Positions 17,698-29,161 of a stretch of 64,000 nucleotides of DNA are shown here, in pieces. The number at the start of each line of letters is the position of its first letter. Position 1 is the stretch's first letter. The notes under the pieces are model-generated. The model made no database searches. It saw only the letters and a list, made by a program, of their open reading frames with translations, and had not been told where the DNA came from. A program made the position numbers and the translations under genes. The stretch is from Mesorhizobium sp. LHD-90 (GTDB lineage Bacteria > Pseudomonadota > Alphaproteobacteria > Rhizobiales > Rhizobiaceae): the NCBI RefSeq assembly GCF_030929505.1, contig NZ_JAVFVV010000012.1:1-64000 (forward strand), written 5' to 3'.

Positions 17698-18828
17698 TCA
17701 GCGGTCCTTCGGGTCGAGTGCGTCGCGCAGGCCGTCGCCGACAAAATTCAGCGCAAACAGCGTCGACACGAGGAACAGCGCCGGAAACAGCAGCAGCCAG
17801 TTGGCGGTGCCGATGTTCTTGGCGCCGACCGAGATCAGCACGCCCCAGCTCGTCATCGGCTCCTGCACGCCGAGGCCGAGGAACGACAGGAAGCTTTCCA
17901 GGATGATTACCTGCGGCACCAGCAGCGTCATGTAGATGACGACGACGCCAAGCAGGTTGGGCACGATGTGGCGGGCAAGAATCCCCGTGCGCGAGACGCC
18001 TAGAGCCTCCGCCGCCTGCACATATTCCTGGCGGCGTATCGACAGCGCCTGTCCGCGCACGATGCGCGCCATGTCCAGCCACAGCACCGCGCCGACCGCC
18101 AAAAACATCAGCACGAAGTTTCGGCCGAAGAAGACAACCAGCATGATGACGAAGAAGATGAAGGGCAGCGAATAGAGCACGTCGACGATGCGCATCATGA
18201 TCTCGTCGGCGCGGCCGCCGAGGAAACCGGCCGTCGCGCCGTAGATCACCCCGATCACCACGGCGACCACGCCGGCCAGCAAACCGATCGCCAGCGACAC
18301 CCGACCCGCCATAAGCGTCCGCGAAAGCATGTCGCGGCCGGTATTGTCGGTGCCGAACAGGAAATATTGCTGCTTGATCGCGGCGCTGATCACCATGGTC
18401 TTGCCGTCGGCGGATTTCTCCTCGACCCTGGCGTCGTCGAAGGTGTCGGAGCGATCGACGTAGCGCGTGTTGCGCTCGTCGATTTCGCGCGAGGAAGTCA
18501 CCGTCACGAAGATGCGCTCGCCCTCCTGGTGCCATTCCTTCAGATCGACGCGCATGCGCTTCATCACGTCGGCCAGCGCCGTCTCGATCATCTCCGGTTT
18601 CGGATAGGCCGACAGGCTTGGCGGCGTGCGCACATAGTCGGCATAGATGGTGGTGTACTGGTGCGGCACGAACCACGGGCCGGCTATGCAGACCACCGCC
18701 ATCAGGCCGAGATAGATCAGGCTCACCATGGCGGCGCGATTGGCCTTCAGCCGCGCCCAGGCATCACCCCAGAAGGATCGGCCACGCGTCGCCTCTGCCC
18801 GTGCGGCAGTTGCCGCGAGATCAGTCAT
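17698..18828 (-). CDS. oppC: Oligopeptide ABC transporter permease (OppC-type)
   Basis: A 376-residue permease with an N-terminal membrane anchor (about residues 32-55), an unusually large periplasmic insert (about 60-155, rich in charged residues) and then the five-helix core. The EAA loop is EYVQAAEALGVSRTGILARHIVPNLL. It pairs with OppB and docks on the fused ATPase. The gene overlaps oppB by 8 bases. The large insert is longer than in E. coli OppC but occurs in some alphaproteobacterial homologues. Confidence 0.88.
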   Translation of the reverse strand: MTDLAATAARAEATRGRSFWGDAWARLKANRAAMVSLIYLGLMAVVCIAGPWFVPHQYTTIYADYVRTPPSLSAYPKPEMIETALADVMKRMRVDLKEWHQEGERIFVTVTSSREIDERNTRYVDRSDTFDDARVEEKSADGKTMVISAAIKQQYFLFGTDNTGRDMLSRTLMAGRVSLAIGLLAGVVAVVIGVIYGATAGFLGGRADEIMMRIVDVLYSLPFIFFVIMLVVFFGRNFVLMFLAVGAVLWLDMARIVRGQALSIRRQEYVQAAEALGVSRTGILARHIVPNLLGVVVIYMTLLVPQVIILESFLSFLGLGVQEPMTSWGVLISVGAKNIGTANWLLLFPALFLVSTLFALNFVGDGLRDALDPKDR

Positions 18829-19744
18829 AGCGCACCCTCGGATCGACCACGGCGTAGAGGATGTCGACGATGAGATTGAACACGATGGTGAAGATGGCGA
18901 TCACCACCACCGTGCCCATCACCAGCGTGTAGTCGCGATTGAGCGCGGCATCGACGAAATAGCGGCCGACGCCCGGTATCGAAAAAATCGTCTCGACGAT
19001 GATGGAACCGGTGAGCAGCGCCGCCGCCGCCGGTCCGGCATAGGACACGATCGGCAGAAGCGCACCGCGCAGCGCATGGTGCACCACCACCGACCATTCG
19101 GACAGGCCGAGAGCGCGGGCGGTGCGGATGTGATGCGAGCGCAGCGATTCTATCATCGAGCCGCGCATCAGGCGGGCAACGATGGCGATCTGCGGCAACG
19201 CCAATGTCAGAACCGGGCCGATCTTGTTCACGAACGCACCGTCGCCCCAGCCGCCGATCGGCAGCAGGCTCCAGGTCAGGCCAAAAAGGAGCTGGATCAC
19301 CGGCGCGATCACGAAGGTCGGGATGGTGCTGCCTGCCGTCGCGGTGGCGATGACCGCATAGTCTGCCGCCCTGTTCTGGTACAAGGCGGCAATGACGCCC
19401 AGCGTCGAACCGACGAGAAGGGCCAGCACGAGGGCAGACGCGCCAAGCTGGATCGAGATCGGCAAGCCGTTGGCGAACAATTCGCCGACGGTGAAATCCG
19501 GAAGATTGTAGCTCGGGCCGAAATTCCCCCGCAGCAAATTCTTGAGATAGTTGAAATATTGAAGCCAGAGCGGGTCGTTCAACCCGAACTGCGCCTCAAG
19601 ATTCGCCCTGATCTCCGGGCTCAGTCCCCTTTCCTGATTGAAAGGTCCGCCGGGCGCTACCCTGATCAGGAAAAACGCCAGCGTGACGATGACAAACAGC
19701 GTGGGTATGGCGGTGAGAAGGCGCCTGATCACATAGGACAGCAT
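18821..19744 (-). CDS. oppB: Oligopeptide ABC transporter permease (OppB-type)
   Basis: A 307-residue permease beginning MLSYVIRRLLTAIPTLFVIV, the canonical OppB/DppB first helix. The GGPF motif in the first periplasmic loop and the EAA-like ARALGLSEWSVVVHHALRGA are present; about six membrane spans. It forms a heterodimer with OppC. It follows oppA across 200 bases that contain a strong hairpin, and overlaps oppC by 8 bases. Confidence 0.9.
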   Translation of the reverse strand: MLSYVIRRLLTAIPTLFVIVTLAFFLIRVAPGGPFNQERGLSPEIRANLEAQFGLNDPLWLQYFNYLKNLLRGNFGPSYNLPDFTVGELFANGLPISIQLGASALVLALLVGSTLGVIAALYQNRAADYAVIATATAGSTIPTFVIAPVIQLLFGLTWSLLPIGGWGDGAFVNKIGPVLTLALPQIAIVARLMRGSMIESLRSHHIRTARALGLSEWSVVVHHALRGALLPIVSYAGPAAAALLTGSIIVETIFSIPGVGRYFVDAALNRDYTLVMGTVVVIAIFTIVFNLIVDILYAVVDPRVRYD

Positions 19745-19906
19745 GAGCGCGTCATCTTGTCAGAGGCCGTTTGGAAATGGATAAGGCCTGCAAACGGCGC
19801 CTTGCTTCGATGCTGACGCACTTCATGCACGCTCCGCTTCGGTGCTCGCAAAACACCATTTTCGCTCCGCCCTGACCCATTCCCAAGCGTCTTTTAGCGA
19901 CAGATT

Positions 19907-19934
19907 GCCGCCGCTCCCGTCCGAGAGCGGCGGC
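19907..19934 (-). promoter_or_regulatory. Intercistronic hairpin between oppA and oppB
   Basis: GCCGCCGCTC (19907-19916) and GAGCGGCGGC (19925-19934) form a perfect 10-bp stem with an 8-nt loop, 10 bases after the oppA stop codon. No T-tract follows on the minus strand. Such hairpins after binding-protein genes typically protect the upstream mRNA from 3' exonucleases, raising the amount of binding protein relative to the permeases. Confidence 0.65.
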
Positions 19935-19944
19935 AGGTCCGCAA

Positions 19945-21540
19945 CTACTGCTTGCTCATGAAACGCGACGGATGGACGTCCATGACGTTGTCCTCGAAGC
20001 CGGCGAGCTTCGGCGACACGATGTTTTTGTAGTTGTAGTAGAGCAGCGGCATGATGGCGACGTCATCGACGACCTGACGCTCGGCTTCACTCAGGAGCTT
20101 CATGCGCTCCTCCGGATTGCCGCCGGCCGCGGCCGCCTTGTCCATCAGCTCCTCGAATTTCGCGCTGTCGTAGTTGGAGTAGTTGTTGCCGCTTGCCTTG
20201 CGCAGGGTGCCCAGGAAAGTCTCCGGGTCCTTGTAGTCGGCGATCCAGCCGATACGGGCGGTGTCATAGTCGCCCTTCTGCTCCAGATGCGCATAGTGCG
20301 TCTTGGTGTCGGTGTTGAGGAGCGTGACCTCGATGCCGAGCGGCTTGAGCTGTTCCTGGATGGCGACCGCCGTGTTCTTGTGGTTCTCCGACGTATTGTA
20401 GCGGATTTCCATCTTCAGCGGCTTTTCCGGCGTGTAGCCCAGCTTTTCGAGAATCGCCTTCGCAGCATCCTCGCGGTCGATCTGCGACTTGTCGGCATAG
20501 CTCGCCATTGCTGCCGTGTAGCCGCTGATGCCGGGCGGGACCATCGAGTAGCCCGGGGCCATGGCGTTGCCCCAGACCTTCTCGGCCAGGAAGTCGCGGT
20601 CGATCGCTTCCGAGATCGCGTTGCGCAGCTCGGCATTGTCCCACGGCGCCTTGTCGGTCTTGAAGGCGTAGTAGTAGCTGCCGAGATAGGGTGCGACACG
20701 GATCTGGTCGCCGAACTTCGCCTTCAGGTCGGCCAGTTGCTCGGTTGGCAGGTCGTCGTAGCTGTCCAGTTCGCCTGCCTCGTAGCGCTTCATGGCCGAC
20801 GAGCGGTCCTCGGTCGGGATGAAGTTGACGACGTCGATCTTGACGTTGGCGGCGTCATAGAATTTCGGGTTCTTGACCATCTTGATGTGGTCGTTCGGCA
20901 CCCATTCGGCCAGCGTGAAGGCGCCGTTGGAAACGAGCTTGCCCGGCTTGATCCACTCCGCGGCGTCCTTTTCGATCGCCGCCTTGTTGACCGGATAGGC
21001 TGCCTGGTGGGTCAGCATCTCGAGGAAATAAGGCGTCGGCGCCTTCAACGTGATCTCTAGCGTGCCGGCGTCGATCGCCTTCACACCCAACTCCTCCGGC
21101 TTGGCCTTGCCGGTGTTGATCTCCTCGGCATTTACGATCGGATAGAGCATCGAGGCATATTCGGCGCCGGTTCCCGGATCTTCGAGGCGGCGGAACGAAT
21201 AGAGGAAGTCTTCCGCAGTTACCGGGCTGCCGTCCGACCAGGTCGCGCCGGCGCGCATCTTGAACGTATAGGTCTTGCCGTCGTCCGATACGGTCCAGCT
21301 TTCGGCCGCGCCGGGGATCACTTCCGCCTTGGCGTCCTGCATGACCAATCCCATGAACAGGTCGCGCAGCACGTTTGCTTCATAGATGGTGGAGGTCTTG
21401 TGCGGGTCAACGGATTCCGGCTCGGCGGCGCTGCCGCGGTTGTAGACCACTTCGGCGAGGGCCGGCGACATCGCCATCCCGCCCGCTGTCATCAGGCTGG
21501 CGGCAAATACCGTCGCCTTGAGCAGATTCCGCATGTGCAT
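19945..21540 (-). CDS. oppA: Periplasmic oligopeptide-binding protein (OppA-type)
   Basis: A 531-residue family 5 extracellular solute-binding protein. The start at 21540 gives MHMRNLLKATVFAASLMTAG, a signal peptide cleaved near ALA at about residue 29, and is preceded by GGGAGAACGAACAA. The mature chain has the SBP_bac_5 hallmarks (ESVDPHKT near the start, AESWTVSDDGKTYTFKMRAG, DGSPVTAEDFLYSFRR). Sequence character is close to E. coli OppA/MppA. It is the first gene of the opp operon. Confidence 0.9.
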   Translation of the reverse strand: MHMRNLLKATVFAASLMTAGGMAMSPALAEVVYNRGSAAEPESVDPHKTSTIYEANVLRDLFMGLVMQDAKAEVIPGAAESWTVSDDGKTYTFKMRAGATWSDGSPVTAEDFLYSFRRLEDPGTGAEYASMLYPIVNAEEINTGKAKPEELGVKAIDAGTLEITLKAPTPYFLEMLTHQAAYPVNKAAIEKDAAEWIKPGKLVSNGAFTLAEWVPNDHIKMVKNPKFYDAANVKIDVVNFIPTEDRSSAMKRYEAGELDSYDDLPTEQLADLKAKFGDQIRVAPYLGSYYYAFKTDKAPWDNAELRNAISEAIDRDFLAEKVWGNAMAPGYSMVPPGISGYTAAMASYADKSQIDREDAAKAILEKLGYTPEKPLKMEIRYNTSENHKNTAVAIQEQLKPLGIEVTLLNTDTKTHYAHLEQKGDYDTARIGWIADYKDPETFLGTLRKASGNNYSNYDSAKFEELMDKAAAAGGNPEERMKLLSEAERQVVDDVAIMPLLYYNYKNIVSPKLAGFEDNVMDVHPSRFMSKQ

Positions 21541-21799
21541 TTGTTCGTTCTCCCAATTGGGTCGCGGCCCCTCAGCCTCAACCGTTCCTTGTCGGCGCCG
21601 GCGCTTCTGCCGGCGCGGCGAATGCGGCGCTCTGTCGGCAGCCGCTATGGTGGCGCTGACACTAGCACCCGCAACCACTAATTCAACCATGACGAAGATC
21701 ACGTGGGGGAAGCCGCCCCCGACACAATCATGTCAGGGGCGAGCGACATGGATGGCTGCGGGGTCGAATGGCGCGTAAGCCCGAAAAATCGTCCTGCGC

Positions 21800-23425
21800 T
21801 CAAGCCAGCCTTCCGACAAAGACGCCCAGCGCCGACAGGCTCAGGGTCGATCCCACTACCCTGCCCTCCGCGCCGGGGAAGTCGATGCTGCTCACACCGG
21901 CGACGCTACGAGGCAGGTCGGCGTCCGCCGGAGCGTCGGCAAAATTGAAGGCGCAGAGCAGTTTTTCGTTGCCCGCCTCGCGCGTGAACATCAGCACGTC
22001 GCCCGGTGCGTCGAGCAGCTCGACCGAGCCTTTTGTCAGCGCCTGCTCGCCGCGCCGGAATTTCAGCACCTCGCGGTAGCGCGCCAACACCGAACCGGCC
22101 GCGTGCTCCTGCTTGTCGACGGCGAGCGCCTTGTGCGCGTCCGGCACCGGCAGCCACGGTTTTCCGGTCGTGAACCCGCCGGCATGCGCATCCGACTCCC
22201 AAGGCATCGGGGTGCGGCATCCGTCCCGCCCCTTGAAGCCCGGCCAGAAGCGGATGCCGTAGGGATCGACCAGATCCTCGAAGGCAAGCTCGGCTTCCTC
22301 CAGGCCGAGTTCCTCGCCCTCATAGATGCAGATGGAGCCTCGCAGGCAGGCGAGCAGCGCGATGGCGAACTTAGCCATGGCCTCGGGCGACCCGGCGGGT
22401 TTCGTCCAGCGGGTGACATGGCGGATAACGTCGTGGTTCGAAAACGCCCAGCAGATCCAGCCATCGGTGACGGAGGTCTCGAAAGCCTTGATGCATTTTC
22501 TCACATGCGCGGCGGAAAAATCCGGTCCCAGCATGTCGAAAGTGTAGGACATGTTGAGCTTGTCGCCGCCCGACGTATAGGCCGCGACCGTCTTCAGCGA
22601 CCGCTTGCCGTCGCCCACTTCGCCGACAGAGGCGCGGTCGGCATATTGGTCGAGCAAGGCCCTGAACCGCCTGAGGAACGCGAGATTCTCCGGCCGCGTC
22701 TTGTCGAACAGATGGTTCTGGTACTCGTAGGGATTGGTCTGTTTCGCCTTCGCCGCCTTGCTCAGCTTGAGCGGCGGGTTGTCGCGCAGGTTCTGGTCGT
22801 GGACGTAGAAATTCACGGTGTCGAGACGAAAGCCGTCGACATCGCGATCCAGCCAGAATTTTACCGCCGCCAGCAGCGCGTCCTGCACCTGCGGGTTGTG
22901 GAAATTGAGATCGGGCTGCGAGGCGAGGAAATTGTGCAGGTAATACTGCTTGCGCACCGAATCCCATTCCCAGGCGGGCCCGCCGAAAATCGACAGCCAG
23001 TTGTTGGGCGCCGAGCCGTCCGGCTTCGGGTCGGCCCAGACATACCAGTCGGCCTTCGGATTCTTGCGGCTCGACCGGCTTTCGACGAACCACGGATGCC
23101 TGTCCGAGGAATGCGACAGCACCTGGTCGATGACGATCCTGAGACCCAGCCGGTGCGCCTCGGCGATCATCTTGTCGAAATCGGCCAGCGTGCCGAACAT
23201 CGGGTCGACGTCGCAATAGTCCGACACGTCGTATCCCATGTCGGCCATGGGCGACTTGAAGAACGGCGACAGCCAGACGGCATCGACGCCCAGTGAGGCG
23301 ATGTGGGCGAGCCGGCGCGTGATGCCGTTGAGGTCGCCGCTGCCGTCGCCGGTCGTGTCCTGATAGGAGCGCGGATAGACCTGGTAGATCGCGCAGCCGC
23401 GCCACCAATCCGACGATGCAGTCAT
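21800..23425 (-). CDS. Alpha-glucosidase, GH13 family
   Basis: A 541-residue GH13 enzyme. The catalytic nucleophile is in DGFRLDTVNFYVHD, the general acid in GEVGDG, and the transition-state aspartate in FSNHDVIRHV. It resembles rhizobial AglA: it releases glucose from alpha-1,4 or alpha-1,1-type substrates such as maltose, trehalose or sucrose. The ATG at 23425 overlaps the glgX stop codon (ATGA), which implies translational coupling and a role in degrading malto-oligosaccharides freed from glycogen. No signal peptide, so cytoplasmic. Confidence 0.88.
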   Translation of the reverse strand: MTASSDWWRGCAIYQVYPRSYQDTTGDGSGDLNGITRRLAHIASLGVDAVWLSPFFKSPMADMGYDVSDYCDVDPMFGTLADFDKMIAEAHRLGLRIVIDQVLSHSSDRHPWFVESRSSRKNPKADWYVWADPKPDGSAPNNWLSIFGGPAWEWDSVRKQYYLHNFLASQPDLNFHNPQVQDALLAAVKFWLDRDVDGFRLDTVNFYVHDQNLRDNPPLKLSKAAKAKQTNPYEYQNHLFDKTRPENLAFLRRFRALLDQYADRASVGEVGDGKRSLKTVAAYTSGGDKLNMSYTFDMLGPDFSAAHVRKCIKAFETSVTDGWICWAFSNHDVIRHVTRWTKPAGSPEAMAKFAIALLACLRGSICIYEGEELGLEEAELAFEDLVDPYGIRFWPGFKGRDGCRTPMPWESDAHAGGFTTGKPWLPVPDAHKALAVDKQEHAAGSVLARYREVLKFRRGEQALTKGSVELLDAPGDVLMFTREAGNEKLLCAFNFADAPADADLPRSVAGVSSIDFPGAEGRVVGSTLSLSALGVFVGRLA

Positions 23426-25419
23426 TCGGCTTTCTCCACAAAACACAGGCAGGTGCGGCCGGGCGCTACCAGCGGCGCTTGCCCGTTAGCGGCGGTGCCC
23501 AAAACCTCGGCCCAGCGGAACCCCGGCCGCGCCGGCAAAGTAATGCTGGAGGCGTGGCGGTCGCCGTTGATGACGACGGCGACGCGAGCGGCGTCCTCGC
23601 CGGCCAGCACCATGGTCAGGCGGCTGTGGCCAGGGTCGTTCCAGTCCTGCTCGGTCATCGGCTGGCCAGCCTCCGTCAGCCATTCGACATCGAGAAATTC
23701 TCCTCCGGCGGCCGTGCCGGTCAGGAAGGTGCAATCGCGCAGGACGACAAGCCTTTTGCGCAGCGCGGCGAGTTCGAAGGCATATTTTTCCAGTTCGCGG
23801 TCCCGCCCCGCCCAGTCGAGCCAGAACGCTTCATTGTCCTGCGCATAGGCATTGTTGTTGCCGTGCTGCGTGCGGCCGAACTCGTCGCCAGCGGTCAGCA
23901 TGATCGTGCCGCGCGAGAAGAACAGCGTCGCCAGCAGCGCCTTCAGGTCGCGCCGGCGTTCGGCAAGGATCGAGGCGTCGGTGGTTTCGCCCTCGACGCC
24001 GTTGTTCCAGGAAAAATTCTCGTTGTGGCCGTCGCGGTTCATCTCGCCATTGGCCTCGTTGTGCTTGCGCTCGTAGGCGACGAGATCGGCGAGCGAAAAT
24101 CCGTCATGCGCGGCGATGAAGTTTACGGTGCGGGTCGTCGTGCCCTTGAACACATCGGAAGAGCCGGCCAGCCGCGTCGCCAGCGGGCCGACCGTGCCGC
24201 GGTCGCGACGCCAGAAGCGTCTGATATCGTCGCGATACCGGTCGTTCCATTCGAGGAACTGTGCTGGAAAATTGCCGAGCTGATATCCGTCCGGGCCGAT
24301 GTCCCACGGCTCGGCGATCATCACGCGGTCCTTGAGAACCGGGTCCTCCCGCAACGCAGCCAGCAGCGGCGCTTCGGGATCGAACCCCTTTGCATCGCGG
24401 CCGAGCACGGGCGCAAGGTCGAAGCGGAAACCATCCACCCCGGCGTGTCGAACGAAGTGCCGCAGCGAATCCAGCACCAGGTCGCGCACCACCGGACGGT
24501 CGCAGGCAAGCGTGTTGCCGGTTCCCGTATCGTTGACGAGTTTTCCCGGATCATCCGGCGCGTGGCGATAGTAGGTCCCGTTGTCGAGCCCGCGCAGCAA
24601 CAGCGTCGGCCCGAATTGGTCGCTCTCGCCGGTGTGGTTGAAGACAAGATCGAGGATGACGCCGATGCCGGCTTGCCTGAGCGCCGCAACCGTCTCGCGC
24701 AGTTCCTGAATGCCGCCGGGAGCGATGCGCGGATCGAGCGCCATGAAAGAGACGGGGTTGTAACCCCAGGCGTTGGTCAGGCCGAGCGGTCCGAGATGGC
24801 GCTCGTCGATCCAGGCCGTCACGGGCATCAGCTCGACGGCCGACACGTTCAGCCTGACGAGATGGTCGATGACCGCCGGATGGGCGAGCGCCGCGATCGT
24901 GCCCCGCAGCTTCTCCGGCACATCCGGGTGCAGTTTGGTGAAGGCCCGGACCTGGACCTCGTAGATAAGGCCGCCCGGCGAGAACAGCGGCGGGTTTGGT
25001 TCGACCGGCGTCGGCAGGGCGGTCACAACGGCCTTCGGCATCAGCGGCGCCGTGTCGCCGCCCGCGCCGCGCTTTGCCGCCAGCCGCGGGTCGTAGACAT
25101 AGGGCCGGTCGATCGCGACCGCGTAGGGGTCCATCAGCAACTTGTCCGGATCAAACCACAGGCCTTGATCGGGGGCGTACGGCCCGTCGGCGCGAAAGCC
25201 GTATCGCGCGCCGGCCCGCAAGCCGGGCACCGAAACGGACCAGAAGCCACCCTCGCCGCGCTTCATCTCGTGGCGCGCGACTTCGCGCTCGCCCCTGCCG
25301 TCGAAGACGGAAACCCACATGCCCTCGCCCGCGTCGGACCAGGTGGCGAAGGTGGTGCGATCATCGCGCGGTACGGCGCCAAGATGTGTAGATGGGAACC
25401 CCGGCTTCCAAACGTCCAT
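23422..25419 (-). CDS. glgX: Glycogen debranching enzyme GlgX
   Basis: A 665-residue isoamylase-type enzyme that hydrolyses alpha-1,6 branches of phosphorylase-limit glycogen. The N-terminal CBM48-like domain (about 10-110) precedes the GH13 barrel, with DGFRFDLAPVLGRD (nucleophile), IAEPWDIG (acid) and FIAAHDGFSLADLV. The ATG at 25419 is used; a GTG directly before it (25422) could also serve. It lies downstream of the inserted mazEF pair and is coupled to the alpha-glucosidase gene by a 4-base overlap. Confidence 0.93.
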   Translation of the reverse strand: MDVWKPGFPSTHLGAVPRDDRTTFATWSDAGEGMWVSVFDGRGEREVARHEMKRGEGGFWSVSVPGLRAGARYGFRADGPYAPDQGLWFDPDKLLMDPYAVAIDRPYVYDPRLAAKRGAGGDTAPLMPKAVVTALPTPVEPNPPLFSPGGLIYEVQVRAFTKLHPDVPEKLRGTIAALAHPAVIDHLVRLNVSAVELMPVTAWIDERHLGPLGLTNAWGYNPVSFMALDPRIAPGGIQELRETVAALRQAGIGVILDLVFNHTGESDQFGPTLLLRGLDNGTYYRHAPDDPGKLVNDTGTGNTLACDRPVVRDLVLDSLRHFVRHAGVDGFRFDLAPVLGRDAKGFDPEAPLLAALREDPVLKDRVMIAEPWDIGPDGYQLGNFPAQFLEWNDRYRDDIRRFWRRDRGTVGPLATRLAGSSDVFKGTTTRTVNFIAAHDGFSLADLVAYERKHNEANGEMNRDGHNENFSWNNGVEGETTDASILAERRRDLKALLATLFFSRGTIMLTAGDEFGRTQHGNNNAYAQDNEAFWLDWAGRDRELEKYAFELAALRKRLVVLRDCTFLTGTAAGGEFLDVEWLTEAGQPMTEQDWNDPGHSRLTMVLAGEDAARVAVVINGDRHASSITLPARPGFRWAEVLGTAANGQAPLVAPGRTCLCFVEKAE

Positions 25420-25453
25420 CACGGTCCCGCACCCGAGAGGATTGCCCGCGACA

Positions 25454-25795
25454 TCAAGCGCTCGAAGTGGTTGTCAAGCCGAGGAACACCAGGAGCGCCC
25501 GGTCCAGCCGGTCGAGGTGTTCGCTCTCGAGAATTCCAATGCGCTTGCCAAGCTTGTCGCGCGGCACACCTGCGATCTTGTCCACCATGATGCTCGATGC
25601 TTCCCGCAGACCGTTCGACGGAGATTGGTTCACGGCAATTCGATAAAGGGGAGCGTCAACGGCAGTTGTCGTGAAAGTACAGACGACGATGGAGGCCGTC
25701 CCATCAAAGCTGTCTTCCTGGACGACGACCGCCGGTCGCGGCTTGCGCGCATAGTCGCCCCCTCCGGTCAATGTCCATATCTCTCCGCGCTTCAA
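25454..25795 (-). CDS. mazF: MazF/PemK-family toxin (endoribonuclease)
   Basis: A 113-residue type II toxin with the MazF start MKRGEIWTLTGGGDYARKPR, the RPAVVVQ strand and the VDKIAGVPRDKLGKRIG segment. MazF proteins cut mRNA at short sequences and are blocked by the antitoxin. The ATG overlaps the antitoxin stop codon by 4 bases. It sits between pgm and glgX inside the glycogen cluster, an unusual location. Confidence 0.88.
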   Translation of the reverse strand: MKRGEIWTLTGGGDYARKPRPAVVVQEDSFDGTASIVVCTFTTTAVDAPLYRIAVNQSPSNGLREASSIMVDKIAGVPRDKLGKRIGILESEHLDRLDRALLVFLGLTTTSSA

Positions 25796-26028
25796 TCGTC
25801 ATCGTCCTGCCAGATGGCAGCCACCGAATCGATGAAGGCTTGATCTCTCTTTTCCCCCGAGCCGCGGGAAACCGCCAGCGACTGCCGGTGTGCCTCTCGT
25901 TTGAATGCTTCCGAGGTCACATCAGGCACCCAGAATTGGACAAGCTTCAGCCCCTGTGCGCGCTGACGCGCCCGGAACTCACGCACTCGTTCAGCAGAAC
26001 TTTTCGGTCTGGATGAAGTGCCCACCAC
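25792..26028 (-). CDS. mazE: Antitoxin MazE-like protein (DUF3018)
   Basis: The 78-residue protein contains SAERVREFRARQRAQGLKLV, the conserved N-terminal DNA-binding segment of the DUF3018 antitoxin family, then VQFWVPDV and an acidic C-terminus (WQDDDD) that would thread through the toxin. It is first in the pair and overlaps mazF by 4 bases. A 12-bp palindrome at 26042-26053 lies just before its start, as expected for autoregulation. Confidence 0.85.
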   Translation of the reverse strand: MVGTSSRPKSSAERVREFRARQRAQGLKLVQFWVPDVTSEAFKREAHRQSLAVSRGSGEKRDQAFIDSVAAIWQDDDD

Positions 26029-26041
26029 GCCGGCTCCTGTC

Positions 26042-26053
26042 GTTACATGTAAC
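26042..26053. promoter_or_regulatory. Candidate MazE/MazF operator
   Basis: GTTACATGTAAC is a perfect 12-bp palindrome, 13 bases upstream of the antitoxin start on the minus strand, between the start codon and the pgm stop codon. Type II antitoxins usually bind such sites to autoregulate; this use is inferred. Confidence 0.6.
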
Positions 26054-26085
26054 CTAGGGCGGGAGCGGCAACTCGTCCAGTCTCG

Positions 26086-27711
<1,626 letters not shown>

Positions 27712-29157
27712 TCAGGCCGCCTTCCTTGCCGCCAGGGATTTGTAGAGGTCCGCATATTTGGCGGCGCTCCTGTGCCAGGAAACGTCCGCCTTCATGCCTT
27801 GTTTCTGGATCGAGCCCCAAATCGTCCGATCCGAATGAAGTTCCACCGTGCGCCGCACCGCCTGCAGCAACGCGGCGCCGCTCTCCGGCGCAAACAGCAG
27901 CCCAGTCGCCACGCCGGCGGCGACCGCCGCCTCGTTGGCGTCGATGATCGTGTCAGCCAGCCCGCCGGTGCGCGCCACCAGCGGCACGCAGCCATAACGC
28001 AGGCCGTAGAGCTGGGTCAGGCCGCAAGGCTCGAAGCGCGACGGGATGACGATGGCGTCGCATCCGCCCTGCATGGTGTGCGACAGCGCTTCGTCATAAC
28101 CGATCACCACGCCGATGCGTCCCCGATGCCGGGCCGCCGCCGCCAGCAAGGTCCCCTCCAGCCCGGAATCGCCGGAGCCGAGCACCGCCAGCCGCGCGCC
28201 TGTCGCGACGATCTCGTCGACGACGCTGGCAAGCACGTCCATGCCCTTCTGCCAGGTCAGGCGGCTGATCACGCAGACGATCGGACCATTGTCGCGCTTG
28301 AGATCGAAGCGCTGCTCGACGGCCTGCTTGTTGGCTTCCCTCGCCTTCAGCGCCGTGCGTGAATATGGCGATACCAGGTGCGGATCGGTGGCCGGATCCC
28401 AGATGTCGACGTCGATGCCGTTGACAATGCCATGGAGATCGGCGGCGCGGCTGTTGATCAGACCGTCCAGCCCCATGCCGAATTGCGGCGTCCTGATCTC
28501 CTGCGCATAAGTCGGGCTCACCGTGGTGATCGCCCAGGCGGATTGCAGGCCCGCCTTCAGATAACCGACGCCGCCGTAATATTCGACGCCGTCCAGCGCC
28601 ATAGCCTGCGGCGGCAGGCTAAGCTCCGGAAAGATCGAGGCACTGAACTGGCCCTGGAAAGCAAGATTGTGCACGGTGATGGCGGAGGGAACGCCAACCG
28701 CCTTGCCGTAGCGCATATAGGCCAGCGTCAGCGCCGCCTGCCAGTCGTGGACATGGACGAGGTCGGGCACATAGCCGGCGATCACGCCGGCGGCGATATC
28801 GGCGCCGACCTGGCTGAGTGCCGCGAAGCGCCGCCAGTTGTCCGGCCAGTCCTTGCCGCCGGCATCGCCATAAGGACCGCCGATGCGGTCGAACAGATGC
28901 GGTGCGTCGAGCACGAACAGCTCGAGCTCGCCGACTTTTGCGGCATGGACGGCCGCCTTGCCGCCGTGAAGCCCGTCATAGTGATGGACGGGCTTCTTTT
29001 TCCTGAACGCCGCCATGACCACCGGATAGCCGGGAACAAGCGTGCGCGTCGTCACGCCATGGCTCGCCAGCGCGATCGGCAGCGCGCCGGTCACGTCGGC
29101 CAGACCACCCGTCTTGATCAGCGGGAAGATTTCCGGCGTGACCGCAAGAACCTGCAT
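27712..29157 (-). CDS. glgA: Glycogen synthase GlgA
   Basis: A 481-residue GT5 glycosyltransferase that elongates alpha-1,4-glucan from ADP-glucose. The ADP-glucose binding site is at the N-terminus ([20 protein letters not shown]), and the C-terminal signature is [18 protein letters not shown] followed by a GGLAD motif. It lies between glgC (4 bases) and pgm (3 bases) as in Agrobacterium and Rhizobium. Confidence 0.95.
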   Translation of the reverse strand: MQVLAVTPEIFPLIKTGGLADVTGALPIALASHGVTTRTLVPGYPVVMAAFRKKKPVHHYDGLHGGKAAVHAAKVGELELFVLDAPHLFDRIGGPYGDAGGKDWPDNWRRFAALSQVGADIAAGVIAGYVPDLVHVHDWQAALTLAYMRYGKAVGVPSAITVHNLAFQGQFSASIFPELSLPPQAMALDGVEYYGGVGYLKAGLQSAWAITTVSPTYAQEIRTPQFGMGLDGLINSRAADLHGIVNGIDVDIWDPATDPHLVSPYSRTALKAREANKQAVEQRFDLKRDNGPIVCVISRLTWQKGMDVLASVVDEIVATGARLAVLGSGDSGLEGTLLAAAARHRGRIGVVIGYDEALSHTMQGGCDAIVIPSRFEPCGLTQLYGLRYGCVPLVARTGGLADTIIDANEAAVAAGVATGLLFAPESGAALLQAVRRTVELHSDRTIWGSIQKQGMKADVSWHRSAAKYADLYKSLAARKAA

Positions 29158-29161
29158 CGTC

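Noticed and set aside
16031-17935. A 634-residue open frame on the + strand
   Set aside because: It is the shadow of the fused opp ATPase gene; the sense frame has two full ABC domains.
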